From Notospermus geniculatus (taxonomy: Eukaryota > Nemertea > Pilidiophora > Heteronemertea > Lineidae): DNA of 64,000 bases. Every line of letters begins with the position of its first letter. Within the stretch, counting starts at the first letter, position 1. Under the pieces are notes generated by a model. It searched no databases and was not told the origin of the DNA. It saw only the letters and a program-made list of their open reading frames with translations. Where the stretch lies: the NCBI GenBank assembly GCA_002633025.1, contig NMRB01000769.1, positions 59,960 through 123,959 on the forward strand, written 5' to 3'. Positions 21,663 through 29,806 of this stretch are shown piece after piece. The translations under genes were made by a program, and so were the position numbers.

Positions 21663-21910
21663 GTTTTCCACGGCCAGCAGCGATTCGATTCGTCAAATCA
21701 TCCGAGAAATCAGTGGACTATATTAATGGTAGTATTTTGAGCACCTACCACAACGTCTCGATCGTTCGTTGTGGTTTATCTTGCCTACTTTCCATCCTGT
21801 GCAACAACATTTATTTTACTCCAAGTACCTGTTACCTGTTAGATGTATTCGATGCTGCTGCTCCGTCAATTTTCATTGGTATTGGCAAGTCCTATTACAT
21901 TCAGATATAA
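21663..21910 (+). CDS. PAN/apple-like module, 3' exon, copy 1
   Basis: The acceptor CTGTCTAATTGCAG is entered in phase 1, matching the phase-1 donor at 19474, and the frame ends at TAA 21908-21910. The peptide has V-S-I-V-R-C-G-L-S-C, then L-C-N-N, then S-T-C-Y-L-L-D, aligning with the preceding exon's cysteines. The intron would be about 2.2 kb. Homologous copies are at 1952 and 36010. As no C-terminal membrane segment follows, the product would end right after this module. A donor-like AAG|GTGGGA after the stop leaves room for a spliced UTR. Confidence 0.6.
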
Positions 21911-22130
21911 GGTGGGATTTTTTGTTGACGTCATATGGTGGAAAAAAGGTAAATCCTTACAATGCACATTACATAACATAATATATACATGTACATGTAA
22001 AAGACAAATGGAACTTTGTTGCATGCTTGAAATGAAGGGCATCAAGTCCTGAGTGAGGGTTACAACCCTAATCCTAACCCTGAGGAGGGTTTACAACTTT
22101 CGCTTCAGATCCCTGTGGCTATCCCTTACG

Positions 22131-22282
22131 AAAATGTGACACATGTATGTCTGTGACATAACCACGTGGTAATGGGCGAATTTTTCCCATTTTTGTATAC
22201 TTTCACACATTTTTGTGTAAAATGCGCCCATTACCTCGTGGTAATGTCATTTACACACACGTTTCACATTTTCGTAAGGGAT
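22131..22282. mobile_element. Foldback element with ATCCCTTACGAAAATGTG ends
   Basis: ATCCCTTACGAAAATGTGAC is mirrored by CACATTTTCGTAAGGGAT. The inner part has CCACGTGGTAATGGGC against GCCCATTACCTCGTGG. It is non-coding. Confidence 0.8.
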
Positions 22283-23034
22283 GACACTTATGTCCCGTAT
22301 GGATTCAGCTCTTGTATCTATTCGTCAAGAGTTCCCCCCCCCCCGCCAGTTTAAACTCCTTTTATCTCTTCATCAACTTACGTTCCACCCCACGTGACCA
22401 TCCAGGCCGGCAGGTTTGTCTACTTTTAAAGTCCGACAGTATGCGTTAGGTTTTGTACCTCGCGACGGCCGACGTAACCTTTGACGTTTAGGCAACGTCG
22501 TATGCATACTCGATAAGACAGTTCAAATAATCTATTTGAATGATCTAAGTTACCAATTACATGTAGGTATTGATAGCTGAGAATGAGCTGACGCATGTAA
22601 CCTTACCTGAAGAAGGGTTAGTCACACTATAACAGCTCGTTAAACCTCTCAAGTGATGAAGGTCTGGCGGCCAATTTTGTGTCGACACACAGACACACCT
22701 ATCAGTCCAGCCTCGCTGTTACCACTGGCTGGATAGGTTGGGCAAGAGATCAGTCTTGTCAAGGTGGGGAGGGAGAAAGAGTCACCTAATGCATTACAGT
22801 CGCGCTTTAACTTATTGACTTTATTCACTAAAACTTCATCTTTATCGAAGCTAATCCGATTTTATTGGTTTCCAATCTTCAACCCCACAAAAAAAATGTC
22901 GTGCTCGAGTGCGAAGCCCTTGTTATGCTGACGTGAATAACCGTCCGATCGAAGACTGAGTGAATCGGGAAAAACCGGTATGAAAATAATGGTTACTATA
23001 CGTGAACCAACACTCACGATGTGACCAAAATACT
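22283..23034. other. No gene; segment shared with 38.7 kb
   Basis: 22520-22690 is a diverged relative of 38695-38905 and its duplicate (shared TTTGAATGATCT, GAAGGGTTAGT, CTCTCAAGTGATGAA). Nothing else is recognisable. Confidence 0.4.
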
Positions 23035-23400
23035 GGGTCTTTAGCAGTTCCCGAGTGATCAGCGAAATCTCTCACTTCTCCTTGATGATAAAGTATTGGG
23101 GATGAGAGGCATTCGCCAAGGAGAAACGAGAGAAACAACTAATGCGCCCAATGGAGTGTCATATTTGGGGAAAGCCACCGAGAGTTCTCGAACCCGCATC
23201 CCCGTCGGCCCCATCCGGAATACATCTAACACGCCTCTCCCTTCGCCACCGCTTGTCCGATATCCTCATTCGAAATGACCACGATCGAAGTTCGCGATTA
23301 CGCAAGATCACTCGTGACCTTAGCAGTTCCCGAGTGATCAGCGAAATCTCTCACTTCTCCTTGACGATAAAGTATTAGGGATGAGAGGTATTCGCCAGAA
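23035..23400. repeat. Direct duplication of an 80-bp segment
   Basis: TTAGCAGTTCCCGAGTGATC through TCCTTGATGATAAAGTATT and GGGATGAGAGG at 23040-23110 recurs at 23322-23392. 23278-23305 (GATCGAAGTTCGCGATTACG) also occurs at 38171 and 40656. Confidence 0.6.
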
Positions 23401-23436
23401 GCCTCGCCATCCACGATACGCGACCAAAATAATACA

Positions 23437-23545
23437 ACCCCCCCAATACTCACTCTCCCAATAATCACTCTCCCAATACTCAATCTCCCAATACTCAATC
23501 TCCCAATACTCAATCTCCCAATACTCTTCCTCGCAATACTCCCCC
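23437..23545. repeat. 15-bp minisatellite
   Basis: About six imperfect copies of CTCCCAATACTCAAT, flanked by related CCCCCAAAACTC text. This creates long but repetitive reading frames on the minus strand. Confidence 0.8.
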
Positions 23546-24392
23546 AAAACTCTCCCCAAAACTCAAAAAAAGGAACGAAAAACTCTGGGGGTAACCATTG
23601 ATCACAAGAAAACCAATGCCTTTTTAATTCTCCAGAACTCAAACATTCGAAAAACCTCGGCTCTCTTCGGTTGGAGCCAGGGGCCCCCAAATCCAATAAC
23701 ACCGACGCCCATAAATACCTTGCCTCGGAGGCCCCCGGCCCCAACCGGTGGAAGGGGTAAACCCCTCCCTAGGGAATTAGAATCCCTCAGTCGAAGCCGA
23801 AAGCATCCAAAATCTAATTATATCCCTTTGTAAGCCCTTCCCAACAAACCGAACTTGCGGCGCTTCTACCAATAATACTTTCCATTCACATATAAAAATA
23901 AGCCAATGCCAACAAACGAATTATATAATGTAATATGATTCCACTCCCTTTCACACCCGTGCACCCAACTGTTTCGCATGGCCACCCCACATGATTGTAT
24001 TGAGCACATACAACAGGCTGTACAATACAATACCAGCCATGGAGAGGACTGCGATATCTTTCTGAATACAGCCCTAGCGCAGCTCTCGTCCCTACACAGC
24101 AGAATGAGTGAACTTTAAATAAATATGTCGTCCCTTCCTCGGCCATATGTCATCCCTTCCTCGGCCATATAACATTTTAATGTGACCTCTGTATAGCCCT
24201 CGCAATCCGTCAATCCATGCCGGTGTAATGTTTTTCACTGCCCCCCGTTTGCCAGTGCCTCCCAACAAAAGATTGACGGAATAAGCCGCGACGTGACAAT
24301 GGGGGAGGCACTGATCAACATGTCTTGCTGTATTTGAGTGTCCGCCGAACAATAAAGCGGGCATTGTCATACGAAGGGCATTCTCATACATT
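23546..24392. other. No gene; short tandem at 24128-24172
   Basis: GTCCCTTCCTCGGCCATAT is repeated twice in tandem near 24128. Several minus-strand frames show no domain. Confidence 0.35.
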
Positions 24393-24590
24393 ACACCGGC
24401 ATGACCACCATGCCATTAGCTCTCGCACCACACGAGTAGTAATAATATCACCTTTTGGCATGACCACCATGCCGGCATGACCACCATGCCTTTGCTCTCG
24501 CACCACACGTAGAGCATTAATATCACCTCTAGGCATGACCACCATGCCGGCATGACCACCATGCCTTAGCTCTCGCACCACACGATGAGC
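24393..24590. repeat. Three-copy 75-bp tandem with GGCATGACCACCATGCC hairpin
   Basis: Each unit contains GGCATGACCACCATGCC, itself a stem-loop, plus AGCTCTCGCACCACACG. Units are centred near 24412, 24487 and 24562. Confidence 0.75.
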
Positions 24591-24626
24591 TTAAATTCAC
24601 GAGAAATAGGAAGGGAATACATATCA

Positions 24627-24676
24627 GTTCGGCAAACGTCAAAATTCGGCAGCGCTGCCGTCAGAGACAACGGTTG
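24627..24676. repeat. Palindrome-bearing repeat shared with 38.0 and 40.5 kb
   Basis: ATATCAGTTCGGCAAACGTC, then TCGGCAGCGCTGCCG (14-bp perfect palindrome CGGCAGCGCTGCCG), then TCAGAGACAAC. It recurs as reverse complement at 38050-38099 and 40532-40585. A weaker relative (ACGGCAGCGGGGCTGCCGTA) lies at about 24887. It is the nearest candidate for an end of the gene cluster that follows. Confidence 0.6.
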
Positions 24677-24991
24677 CCGTATAGTGACACTTCCGGTGAC
24701 AGAAAGGCAAAATTCTGAATATTTCATGTAAACTTCATCTAAGAAACTCTGTTTTTCTGTATTTTGTTGAATAAGAATAAAAAAACATGATTTGCTGCAA
24801 ATAGTTGTATTTTAACTCAAATATGTGCTTTTTTAAAAAAATTCTTAGTCCAATTCTCTCAACTTTTTCGCAAGAGCTGCTTCGTACGGCAGCGGGGCTG
24901 CCGTATAAGGCAACTTCCGGTTAGTCTCAAATTGGCGTCTGCTCAATGTCAAATTTTGTGCCCTTGAAAATCCATCAACATCCACGAATTG

Positions 24992-25555
24992 TTAGAACCA
25001 AAATAAGTTCTCATCAAGCAGATGTGGCCTTAATGCAGTACAGAGCGATATGACATCATTATCAGGCATCGGTAGCCATTCTAAAAGGTAGGCCACAAGA
25101 AGTTTTGGGCCACCGCCATGTACTGGTCCATGATGCAACATGTCTCCCAAATAGAAGCAGACGGCCCTCTTCAATGTCTTGTGGACAACAAGTCTTGTCC
25201 CAATTATTCCACAAATACGGGCTGGCACACGTCCCACCACACGACCAAGTATGTCTCTTACTTTGTGGCCTGTCCTTGTTGTGATGTCCATGATCTCCTC
25301 GGAAACATGCTCTGGGGCCACAACCTGCACTGCCCATGGATCATGTGCATTGCCCTCCTCGTGCCTGCATGTCATGACAAAGTCAGTCCCTGGTGGTGGT
25401 CGAATCTTAAAGTGGTGGTAGCCGTTGACAGTCGAGACGAAGCACATAACACGAACGTTTCTATCTTGGTCCCACCCTCTCTGAGCCCTCAATGTCTTGA
25501 TCGCATCAAGAATTCTCTCCCATTCAGGTTGATGTTCTGAGCCGCAGCCATTGTT
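24992..25555 (-). CDS. HIRAN-like domain protein, partial 5' end
   Basis: The frame stays open from about 25590 down to the stop at 24992 and reads E-H-Q-P-E-W-E-R-I-L-D-A-I-K, then S-T-V-N-G-Y-H-H-F, P-G-T-D-F-V-M-T-C-R-H-E-E-G-N, D-P-W-A-V-Q-V-V, and G-R-V-V-G-R-V-P-A-R-I-C. The G-x-x-Y...V-x-L-x-R-E-x-x-N-x-x-D-x-x-A-V-x-V...G-x-V-P order is that of HIRAN domains, small DNA-end-binding modules known from HLTF/Rad5-type repair proteins and from mobile-element proteins. There is no ATG before residue V-M in this frame, so the start is probably in an upstream exon or at the internal Met (25447 region). It diverges from the plus-strand gene 170 bp away. No helicase or nuclease domain is attached. 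Confidence 0.6.
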   Translation of the reverse strand, partial: NNGCGSEHQPEWERILDAIKTLRAQRGWDQDRNVRVMCFVSTVNGYHHFKIRPPPGTDFVMTCRHEEGNAHDPWAVQVVAPEHVSEEIMDITTRTGHKVRDILGRVVGRVPARICGIIGTRLVVHKTLKRAVCFYLGDMLHHGPVHGGGPKLLVAYLLEWLPMPDNDVISLCTALRPHLLDENLFWF

Positions 25556-25724
25556 TCTGGTTGTGTTGGGTGGGGGCGTCTCATAACTTATGAATATTAA
25601 TTACCCGTAGGCCTATCTTGTTATCGTATACAACTAATATTTTATGTCATCACATACCAAATTTTATTTGTGATTTGTTTAGGGGGCCATCTCATGTTAT
25701 TTTTGTTTTCAAGGAACTGTCAAC
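25556..25724. promoter_or_regulatory. Probable shared upstream region of two divergent genes
   Basis: The gap of about 170 bp between the divergent frames is AT-rich and is the only place for both promoters if neither gene has distant 5' exons. A pyrimidine-rich TTATTTTTGTTTTCAAG just before the plus-strand ATG could also act as a weak splice acceptor. No TATA element is convincing. Confidence 0.3.
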
Positions 25725-26906
25725 ATGCCCGAGGCTAGAAGTACTAGGACAACAAGGAACAATCCTTATCCACAACAATTCAAACGAAGATGCAAGTGTG
25801 TAATGCACGATGCTGTCAAAACATCAGACACGCCAGTCCTTCATCGGGCAACATGTCATGACTATATCCAAGCGCATTGGAGTTGGCTAGTGGACCATGG
25901 ACACTTAGGCAAAAAAGCAACAATTGTCTGTGCTGACTGCTTAAAATATGCTGCAAAAAATATTTGCACCAGTGCAGATGGTGAGGGCCAGGAGGAAAGG
26001 TCTGATGGTGTTAGTGACAGTGGTTCTAACCCCACACTTTGCGCAGAAGTTGAAGGTTTCCTAGGTTTCATAAAAAGTTCGGAACTATCGGACGTAGAAA
26101 TGAGTGAAGTGCTGTTTAATTTGGGTAAAAAGTTGAGTTTGGATGTGTATAATGATTCGAAGGTTGTTTCAAAAGACTTCAAGGATTTAGATAAATTGTG
26201 TCGGCGAAACCCAACAAGTTTTTTGCAATCAAGACCAAGGGGGCTTGTTTCATTTTTAGAAGGCATCACCAATCAGTCAGTTGCAACAAGTGACGCATCA
26301 AAGATCAATGCTCTATGCATACTCCTTGAACAGTTATACTTCGTCCGTAACAAGAATTTCGTTGGACCATTTTCTTTTTCTCAGCATCTCGTGAAATGGT
26401 CCGTCACTGGAAGTAAAACTGCATCAACCTTAGATGGATCTACAACTGCAGCTGGGAGTGTAACGTCATTGCAGAAGGTGTTAAACAAGTCATCTAACAC
26501 TAAGAACACCCCTCAATCAGGAGATATTGATGCATTTTTTGACAACACACAAAGAACCGGAAAGACTACCCGTGTTCGGGAGTCTGGTACAACACCAGTA
26601 AATGTTGCAACCAATGTTGTATTCATTCAGAATACTCCAAGTACTGATTTACAGACCCGGGAGGACCTGAAACCGGGTAACTGGCGGAATCAAACTTCGG
26701 TTAGTGAAGTGAAGAGCAAAATAGAAGAATATGAACGTTCACTTAACGAAACCTTCCGCGGGTACAGGTACAATTTCCAGTCCAGCCTCCTCAACCAAGT
26801 CTCAGAAGAAATGAGTATTTTGAGTGATGTGGATGTGGATGAAGCAGATGGGGGAGAAGACAACGACTTCAGTGACCACGTCACCTTCAGCACAACCGTG
26901 AAGTAA
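25725..26906 (+). CDS. Cys/His-rich protein, N-terminal part of a transposase-like family
   Basis: 393 residues from an ATG in good context (CAACATG). Residues 23-81 form a Cys/His cluster (C23, C25, H28, H40, C44, H45, H51, C69, C72, C81) that looks metal-binding. Residues 200-254 read L-L-E-Q-L-Y-F-V-R-N-K-N-F-V-G-P, then K-W-S-V-T-G-S-K-T, then T-A-A-G-S. Residues 270-302 have A-F-F-D-N-T-Q-R-T-G-K-T and P-V-N-V-A-T-N-V-V-F-I-Q. I recognise this layout from multicopy uncharacterised proteins of invertebrate genomes. The F-D-N-x-Q step resembles the first acidic strand of RNase H-fold transposases, which is inference. The C-terminus is acidic (D-V-D-V-D-E-A-D). TAA is followed after 7 bases by the ATG of the next frame. 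Confidence 0.6.
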   Translation: MPEARSTRTTRNNPYPQQFKRRCKCVMHDAVKTSDTPVLHRATCHDYIQAHWSWLVDHGHLGKKATIVCADCLKYAAKNICTSADGEGQEERSDGVSDSGSNPTLCAEVEGFLGFIKSSELSDVEMSEVLFNLGKKLSLDVYNDSKVVSKDFKDLDKLCRRNPTSFLQSRPRGLVSFLEGITNQSVATSDASKINALCILLEQLYFVRNKNFVGPFSFSQHLVKWSVTGSKTASTLDGSTTAAGSVTSLQKVLNKSSNTKNTPQSGDIDAFFDNTQRTGKTTRVRESGTTPVNVATNVVFIQNTPSTDLQTREDLKPGNWRNQTSVSEVKSKIEEYERSLNETFRGYRYNFQSSLLNQVSEEMSILSDVDVDEADGGEDNDFSDHVTFSTTVK

Positions 26907-26913
26907 CATTACT

Positions 26914-28044
26914 ATGATAAAGAGGTTTGCCCTAAGTGCGCAAACACCTATAACAGGTCAGAATCAGTCTGTACAGAATGTGGATATTAATGCAAACACA
27001 TTCCCTAACCGAACAAGCCTTTATGATGACGTCCCAAGTGGAACTAGCGGCTCAGGTAACAAGGCTTCTGTACAACTTGATCAGTATGGGGTAGGAGATG
27101 ACAGGCACTGGATACGTTTGGGTTGTGACGGACTCCCGTATAGGATAGTTGATGGTATCATTGAAAACACTGTGAAATGCAATAGCTGTGGTGAGGTAAT
27201 GGACATCAGGGAAAGACCATTTGAGGAACACGTTCAGAAGGTTCATCCAAGAGATTCTGAAGTTGCCTATTCTCTCGTCTTCGATTCTGTGTTCCTTGTA
27301 CCCGGTGCAGGGCACACAGAAATAAACTTGCTTCGGGCAATTTTCACTTTGTGCAGAAACATTTTCTTGGAGGAAGTCGCCGACGGCCTGGGTTTTAAAA
27401 GCAAGGGTGCCAAGGAATTCGTTGTCAGAGGGAGCAACCATCATGTCACATGGCAGATTTTTTACATTGTACTTATGGCCTTTGGTCTTGAGTTACTACG
27501 CACGTACGTTGTGGATTGTGCCCGTCAATCAATCACTCCTTCTGTGTCCCACTATAGAGATGTTTGGATCAAGTCTGTGGAGAACCCGAACTACCTGTTG
27601 TTCAACGATCTTGTCTTTGACTGGTTTTTAGGACTGAAATGCTTTCGAAGTGGAATCAGGAGGGGGAATTCTCAATTCGCAATATGCGGGCGGCAGAAAG
27701 TGGCCCCCATCATGTTCGTCGGGAAGCATCCGATTTATCGTCATTTGTTATACTCGGACATGAAGGTGAGGGTTGAAGCTCCACCTCTGCTGAAAACGTA
27801 CATTGAAAGAAACGAGTCGTTTTCGAGGTCAGGCGATCCATTTTCAGCCGAAGGTGGTGATTACGTGACTGAGAACGAAAATCGTGCACTGAAGAGTCAT
27901 CTTCCTCCAGGGGTACCCACACTTTCCGCATGGACAAATGCAAGTAGAAGTCATGAGACACTGCTGAAAAACAGAGATGCAGTGTTCGCTAGGGCAGACA
28001 TAAAAGACCCTGGCAAATCCTCCAGTTCGGTGTTTATATTTTGA
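26914..28044 (+). CDS. C2H2-finger protein, middle/C-terminal part of the same family
   Basis: 376 residues. D-G-L-P-Y-R-I-V (72-79) precedes a C2H2 finger, C89-x2-C92-x13-H106-x4-H111. Then come V-P-G-A-G-H-T-E-I-N-L-L-R (129-141), N-P-N-Y-L-L-F-N-D (224-232), F-R-S-G-I-R-R-G-N (244-252), and E-G-G-D-Y-V-T-E-N-E-N-R-A-L-K (313-327). The last motif has the D-x3-E-x2-N-R-x2-K form seen near the final acidic residue in some RNase H-fold, DUF6589-like, proteins, which is a tentative reading. In the relatives I recall, this region follows the Cys/His-rich part in one polypeptide. Here it starts in a different frame after a stop, so either two proteins are made or there is a frameshift. The frame runs into a stop 21 bp before a foldback element. 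Confidence 0.6.
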   Translation: MIKRFALSAQTPITGQNQSVQNVDINANTFPNRTSLYDDVPSGTSGSGNKASVQLDQYGVGDDRHWIRLGCDGLPYRIVDGIIENTVKCNSCGEVMDIRERPFEEHVQKVHPRDSEVAYSLVFDSVFLVPGAGHTEINLLRAIFTLCRNIFLEEVADGLGFKSKGAKEFVVRGSNHHVTWQIFYIVLMAFGLELLRTYVVDCARQSITPSVSHYRDVWIKSVENPNYLLFNDLVFDWFLGLKCFRSGIRRGNSQFAICGRQKVAPIMFVGKHPIYRHLLYSDMKVRVEAPPLLKTYIERNESFSRSGDPFSAEGGDYVTENENRALKSHLPPGVPTLSAWTNASRSHETLLKNRDAVFARADIKDPGKSSSSVFIF

Positions 28045-28064
28045 ACTTGAAGTTCAAATGGTGC

Positions 28065-28749
28065 TAGAAACTCCGCTAGTGAACGGCCCGCTAGTCACTA
28101 GCGGGACCTTGGCGCCCGATACAGTATCCGGGTAATTCTGGAGGCCGCACAGAACCGTCGATAGGACCCCGCTAGTGAAGTCCGCCGATAAGCTGTTGGA
28201 AGTTTGCGTATCGCGCTGCCGTCGTGGTCCCCACAGGCATTTCCATTGTTCCCCTATCGGAATTTCGTAATAGTTTGCCCACTTGGGAATGCGGTGACCT
28301 CGCTCATTTTACTCTCGCCGACAGTGCCGGCGGATTTCTATGCGTCCTCTACTGCTAGCGGGCCTCTAGCTGTCGACATTTTCTCATGAATTCATCATCA
28401 GTAAAATCCTCGAACAGGTTAATTCTCGGACGAAAATTTCTACCGTGAGGCAAATCTTCACGAAAACCAAAAAATGCATCTGCTTCTACGTGCCACAGGT
28501 CGACGAATGGTCCTCTACAATTACAAGCGGACTCACTGGAGGTGCTCTTAGTTCCTCCAGCGATTTGGCCTGGCGACAGCGTCGCCGACAGCCTGGCGAA
28601 TTTCTATGCGTCCTCCATATCGGTACTGCTAGCGGGCCGCTATCTGTCGGGATTTCTATGCGCTCACTATCGACAAGTGGCCGCATAGAACCTCCGCTAA
28701 GGCTCCGTTCACTATCGACCGACCCCGCTAGTCCCTAGCGGAGTTTCTA
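28065..28749. mobile_element. Foldback element between coding pieces, 685 bp
   Basis: TAGAAACTCCGCTAG (28065-28079) is mirrored exactly by CTAGCGGAGTTTCTA (28735-28749), and TGC flanks both ends (28062-28064, 28750-28752). The interior repeats TTTCTATGCG, ACTGCTAGCGGGCC and CACTATCGAC many times in both orientations and is more GC-rich than its surroundings. It lies either in an intron or in a formerly continuous exon. No transposase is encoded. Confidence 0.75.
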
Positions 28750-28761
28750 TGCGGTCCCCCC

Positions 28762-29178
28762 AGGTTGTTAGCCAGTCCTCACGAAAGGAAACCACTTACA
28801 TCAATAGATGGTACACCTTTGAACCCAGAGTTGGTCAACATTTGCTCAGTAGCAAAAGACAATTACGAGGCTTATCTTGATAACCCATCAAAGGCCGAAA
28901 TAAAGCCAGTCTTCGTCACATACGCTGAAGAAGCACAGTTTAACAATGTGAAAAACTGGACCATTGAGAAGATTGATGGGCAGGCGATGGCACTGCTTGA
29001 AACTTTTACTGATCAAAAACGTTCCGACCTACTCAGAGAGCTGTTCAAAAGTGACGTGAGGAAGGCTAACAAATCGAGGCATGTGGAATTCATTGAAACC
29101 GTGAAGGAAGCACTCGCAGAAGAAACCACCACAGGAGACGAAGATACTTTCAATAATCCTGGTTTATTGCAACAGTAA
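28762..29178 (+). CDS. Probable C-terminal exon of the plus-strand cluster gene
   Basis: The open frame has no ATG at its start. It begins after a CCCCCCAG acceptor (28763; CCAG|TCC at 28774 is an alternative). It reads H-E-R-K-P-L-T-S-I-D-G-T-P-L-N-P-E-L-V-N-I, then P-V-F-V-T-Y-A-E-E-A, N-W-T-I-E-K-I-D, and R-K-A-N-K-S-R-H-V-E-F. It is acidic at the end and stops at TAA 29176-29178. It is in the same frame modulo three as 26914-28044, and I interpret it as the C-terminus of the same protein. No donor of matching phase is obvious in the preceding frame, so a broken exon is possible. Confidence 0.5.
   Translation, partial: RLLASPHERKPLTSIDGTPLNPELVNICSVAKDNYEAYLDNPSKAEIKPVFVTYAEEAQFNNVKNWTIEKIDGQAMALLETFTDQKRSDLLRELFKSDVRKANKSRHVEFIETVKEALAEETTTGDEDTFNNPGLLQQ
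29163..29168 (-). terminator. Poly(A) signal for the PHD-finger gene
   Basis: The minus strand reads AATAAA about 20 bases after the PHD frame's stop, inside the last codons of the plus-strand frame. Confidence 0.5.
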
Positions 29179-29187
29179 CCAGGTAAT

Positions 29188-29627
29188 CTACATTTTATTA
29201 CTTCGGAGCATGTTTTTACAATAAAATGGTAGACTCTCAATATCTTTGGCACGTTTGAAGTACAACCCCAGACAGTTGGAGTGAACCCAATAGTTGAACT
29301 TCCCATTATGACTGCATCCCACCCAATGGCTTGTCTTAGCACTTTCCCCACACTTTTTACAAGCATTTTTCTTCTTCTCCTTGGTTTTAGATGGACCTGC
29401 CTGACCTTCCTCAGCATCGACAGCCGGGACGACAACGGCATGCCTTTTCCTCGGAGTTTCCTGAAGAGGTTGGGTGGGAGTGGCTGGGTTTCTCGTTGCT
29501 GGCGCACCCGGGGTGGGCGTGCTTTCCTCCATGCCAAATGAATACTTATGGGCCTTCCCCATCGGCCATGTGGGTAGAATGGACAGGCTGACCTTGCAAT
29601 GGGTCTGCACCACCAGTTCCTTGGCCT
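29188..29627 (-). CDS. PHD-finger protein, C-terminal exon
   Basis: On the minus strand a strong acceptor (a T9 tract, then ACTTGCAG) opens a frame of about 145 residues. A Pro/Thr-rich and basic linker (T-P-T-P-G-A-P, P-R-K-R) leads to a finger: C89-K-K-C92, W-V-G-C104, N-Y-W-V-H115-x2-C118, and F-Y-C136. This matches the C4-H-C3 plan of PHD fingers, usually chromatin readers, but the fourth ligand is unclear and the last cysteine is replaced (C-K-N-M). The finger may be partly degenerate. 5' exons were not found. It converges on the plus-strand gene with only 9 bp between the stop codons. Confidence 0.65.
29220..29225 (+). terminator. Poly(A) signal for the plus-strand cluster gene
   Basis: AATAAA lies 42 bases after the stop at 29178, within the 3' end of the convergent PHD frame. 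Confidence 0.5.
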
Positions 29628-29806
29628 GCAAGTAAAAAAAAAGTGTTCATAATGTTCATACCGGTACATACTTTCTACGTTACCATAAAATATTAGGAAG
29701 AGGGACTTCACCAAGTTCATCTGATGTTAACCAGCTGCGCAACTTCAAATGCACCTGTAACTTCAATGGAAAGCAAATATGAACTGATTAGTAAGGAAAT
29801 GAAATG

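Larger units (their letters stand above)
16187..21960. repeat. Segmental duplication, copy 1
   Basis: This block matches 30544-36167 in the same order and orientation apart from separate insertions and deletions. It contains the PAN-like exon pair 19266-19474 and 21663-21910. Elements present here and absent from copy 2 are at 17289-17924, 18389-19042 and 21111-21359. Confidence 0.85.

Noticed and set aside
23298-23744. 148-codon minus-strand frame
   Set aside because: Much of it translates the 15-bp minisatellite, giving a repetitive I-G-R-L-S-type peptide.
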